NCBI GenBank assembly: GCA_964516435.1
Contig: CAZEZP010000091.1
Span: 8,144-72,143 of the forward strand
DNA from: HGW-17 sp964516435
Lineage (GTDB): Bacteria > Myxococcota_A > Polyangia > HGW-17
Direction: 5' to 3'
Length of the DNA: 64,000 nucleotides
Part shown: in pieces, positions 63,507-64,000 of the stretch
Layout: each line of letters starts with the position of its first letter
Numbering within the stretch: position 1 is the first letter of the stretch
The notes under the pieces: model-generated
Database searches by the model: none
Told to the model about the DNA's origin: nothing
The model's input: the letters and a program-made list of their open reading frames with translations, nothing else
Made by a program: the position numbers and the translations under genes

Positions 63507-64000
63507 ATGCGCCGTCATTCGTGGATTCTCGCACTGCTGTTCGCCCTGTCTTCCTGCACGGTGGGCAGTTCCTATTCCCAGAACAACGCCAACAATACGA
63601 ACAATACGAACAATACGAACAACACGAACAACACGAACAACACCAATAATACCAACAATACCCAGAATGGGCCGGCCGATGTCGTGAAGGGCTACTGGCG
63701 CCTGACCTCCGTGGAAATGCCCATGGAACTGGAAAGCGGCGTGCAGTCCATCACACTGACGAACGAACCACAGGAATTCACTCTGGCCGGTGGCGCCGTG
63801 ACGCACCTGTCGGCGGTGGGATCCTTCATGTTCAACAAGTTGACCGCCACCACCACCGACCTGACGCCGGTGATGTTTATGCTCGTCGACGACATGCTCA
63901 ACCAGTTGCCTGCGACGCCGTCGACCGCGCCACGGACGCGGTCGAAGGGAAAGGCGGAGACGGAGGGGGGGAGTACCCGGCAGGAAGGGGGCTACACGAG
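63507..64000 (+). CDS. Asn-Asn-Thr-repeat lipoprotein, C-terminus off the right edge
   Basis: The reading frame is open from ATG 63507 to the last base, 164 complete codons. Signal: MRRHSWILALLFALSSC, with lipobox LSSC at about 14-17. The mature part opens with eight tandem Asn-Asn-Thr units (63591-63662), an extended, flexible stalk, before a normal domain beginning near DVVKGYWRLTSVEM. AAGGAGG precedes the ATG. The last 20 or so codons are rich in Arg, Lys, Gly and Glu and differ from the rest, either a linker or less reliable sequence at the contig end. Function unknown. Confidence 0.72.
   Translation, partial: MRRHSWILALLFALSSCTVGSSYSQNNANNTNNTNNTNNTNNTNNTNNTNNTQNGPADVVKGYWRLTSVEMPMELESGVQSITLTNEPQEFTLAGGAVTHLSAVGSFMFNKLTATTTDLTPVMFMLVDDMLNQLPATPSTAPRTRSKGKAETEGGSTRQEGGYT
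63591..63662 (+). repeat. Eight tandem 9-base repeats encoding Asn-Asn-Thr
   Basis: Eight in-frame copies of AAC/T-AAC/T-ACG/C in tandem. The third-position variation between copies shows that the peptide, not only the DNA, is being kept. Copy number may vary between strains. Confidence 0.85.

Noticed and set aside
63591..63662. Short tandem repeats as a CRISPR array
   Set aside because: 9-base in-frame repeats without spacers, inside a lipoprotein gene.

Overview
The window is high-GC DNA with densely packed, well-spaced Gram-negative genes, and it most resembles an uncultured, probably anaerobic member of the Myxococcota (formerly Deltaproteobacteria). The evidence is a MYXO-CTERM-type tail (Cys motif, membrane segment, Arg cluster) on a secreted metalloprotease at 38847-40709, a DUF4388/PATAN-type protein, three eukaryote-like Ser/Thr kinases (one with a PEGA-like tail), an FHA-GAF-AAA sigma-54 activator, many lipoproteins, and a roughly 3,500-residue TPR protein of the size and style of myxobacterial AgmK. 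Rubredoxin/rubrerythrin genes and a B12-dependent lysine 5,6-aminomutase point to anaerobic or microaerophilic life. No tRNA, rRNA, CRISPR array, transposase or phage gene was recognised. No stretch above 300 bases lacks a gene.

Layout. 1-7063 (minus): edge lipoprotein, a chaperone block (J-domain/TPR protein, DnaK paralogue, small phosphodiesterase), then a TerB-like protein with glycerate kinase. 7274-13983: membrane metalloprotease, Ser/Thr kinase, L,D-transpeptidase and DUF4388 protein. 14073-29386 (plus): a strong promoter and stacked palindromes lead into the giant TPR gene, a small lipoprotein, kamD, kamE, an RNase Y-like gene and a membrane protein, the last four being tightly coupled. 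29415-33294: an Asp/Glu-tailed protein, uvrA, yraN. 33394-36337: a zinc transporter facing a ferritin-like/rubredoxin/rubrerythrin cluster, followed by a candidate small RNA. 36357-38605 (minus): TPR protein, CpsB-like phosphatase and flippase-like membrane protein, suggesting envelope polysaccharide or lipid work. 38847-45033 (minus): MYXO-CTERM protease, kinase, outer-membrane barrel, second kinase.

45178-51163 (minus) is the most unusual block: a lipoprotein, a lone type III export-gate protein (FlhA/SctV family), a zinc-ribbon/membrane/thioredoxin-fold protein and an M3-peptidase lipoprotein, with 3, 33 and 1 bp between them. No other secretion or flagellar gene is visible. Immediately upstream lie a sigma-54 activator and a 1,112-residue lipoprotein. 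56877-63339 holds a divergent enolase, a second zinc-ribbon/thioredoxin-fold protein, MsrA, a methyltransferase, a PilZ protein and a propeller-like lipoprotein. The right edge cuts a lipoprotein with Asn-Asn-Thr repeats.

Themes are envelope building and surveillance (lipoproteins, proteases, barrel, transpeptidase), phosphorylation and second-messenger signalling, protein quality control, and oxygen defence. Promoters of TTGAC(A/G), 17-18 bp, TATxxT type can be read by eye in front of many units. Functions are inferred from motifs read by eye; no database search was run.
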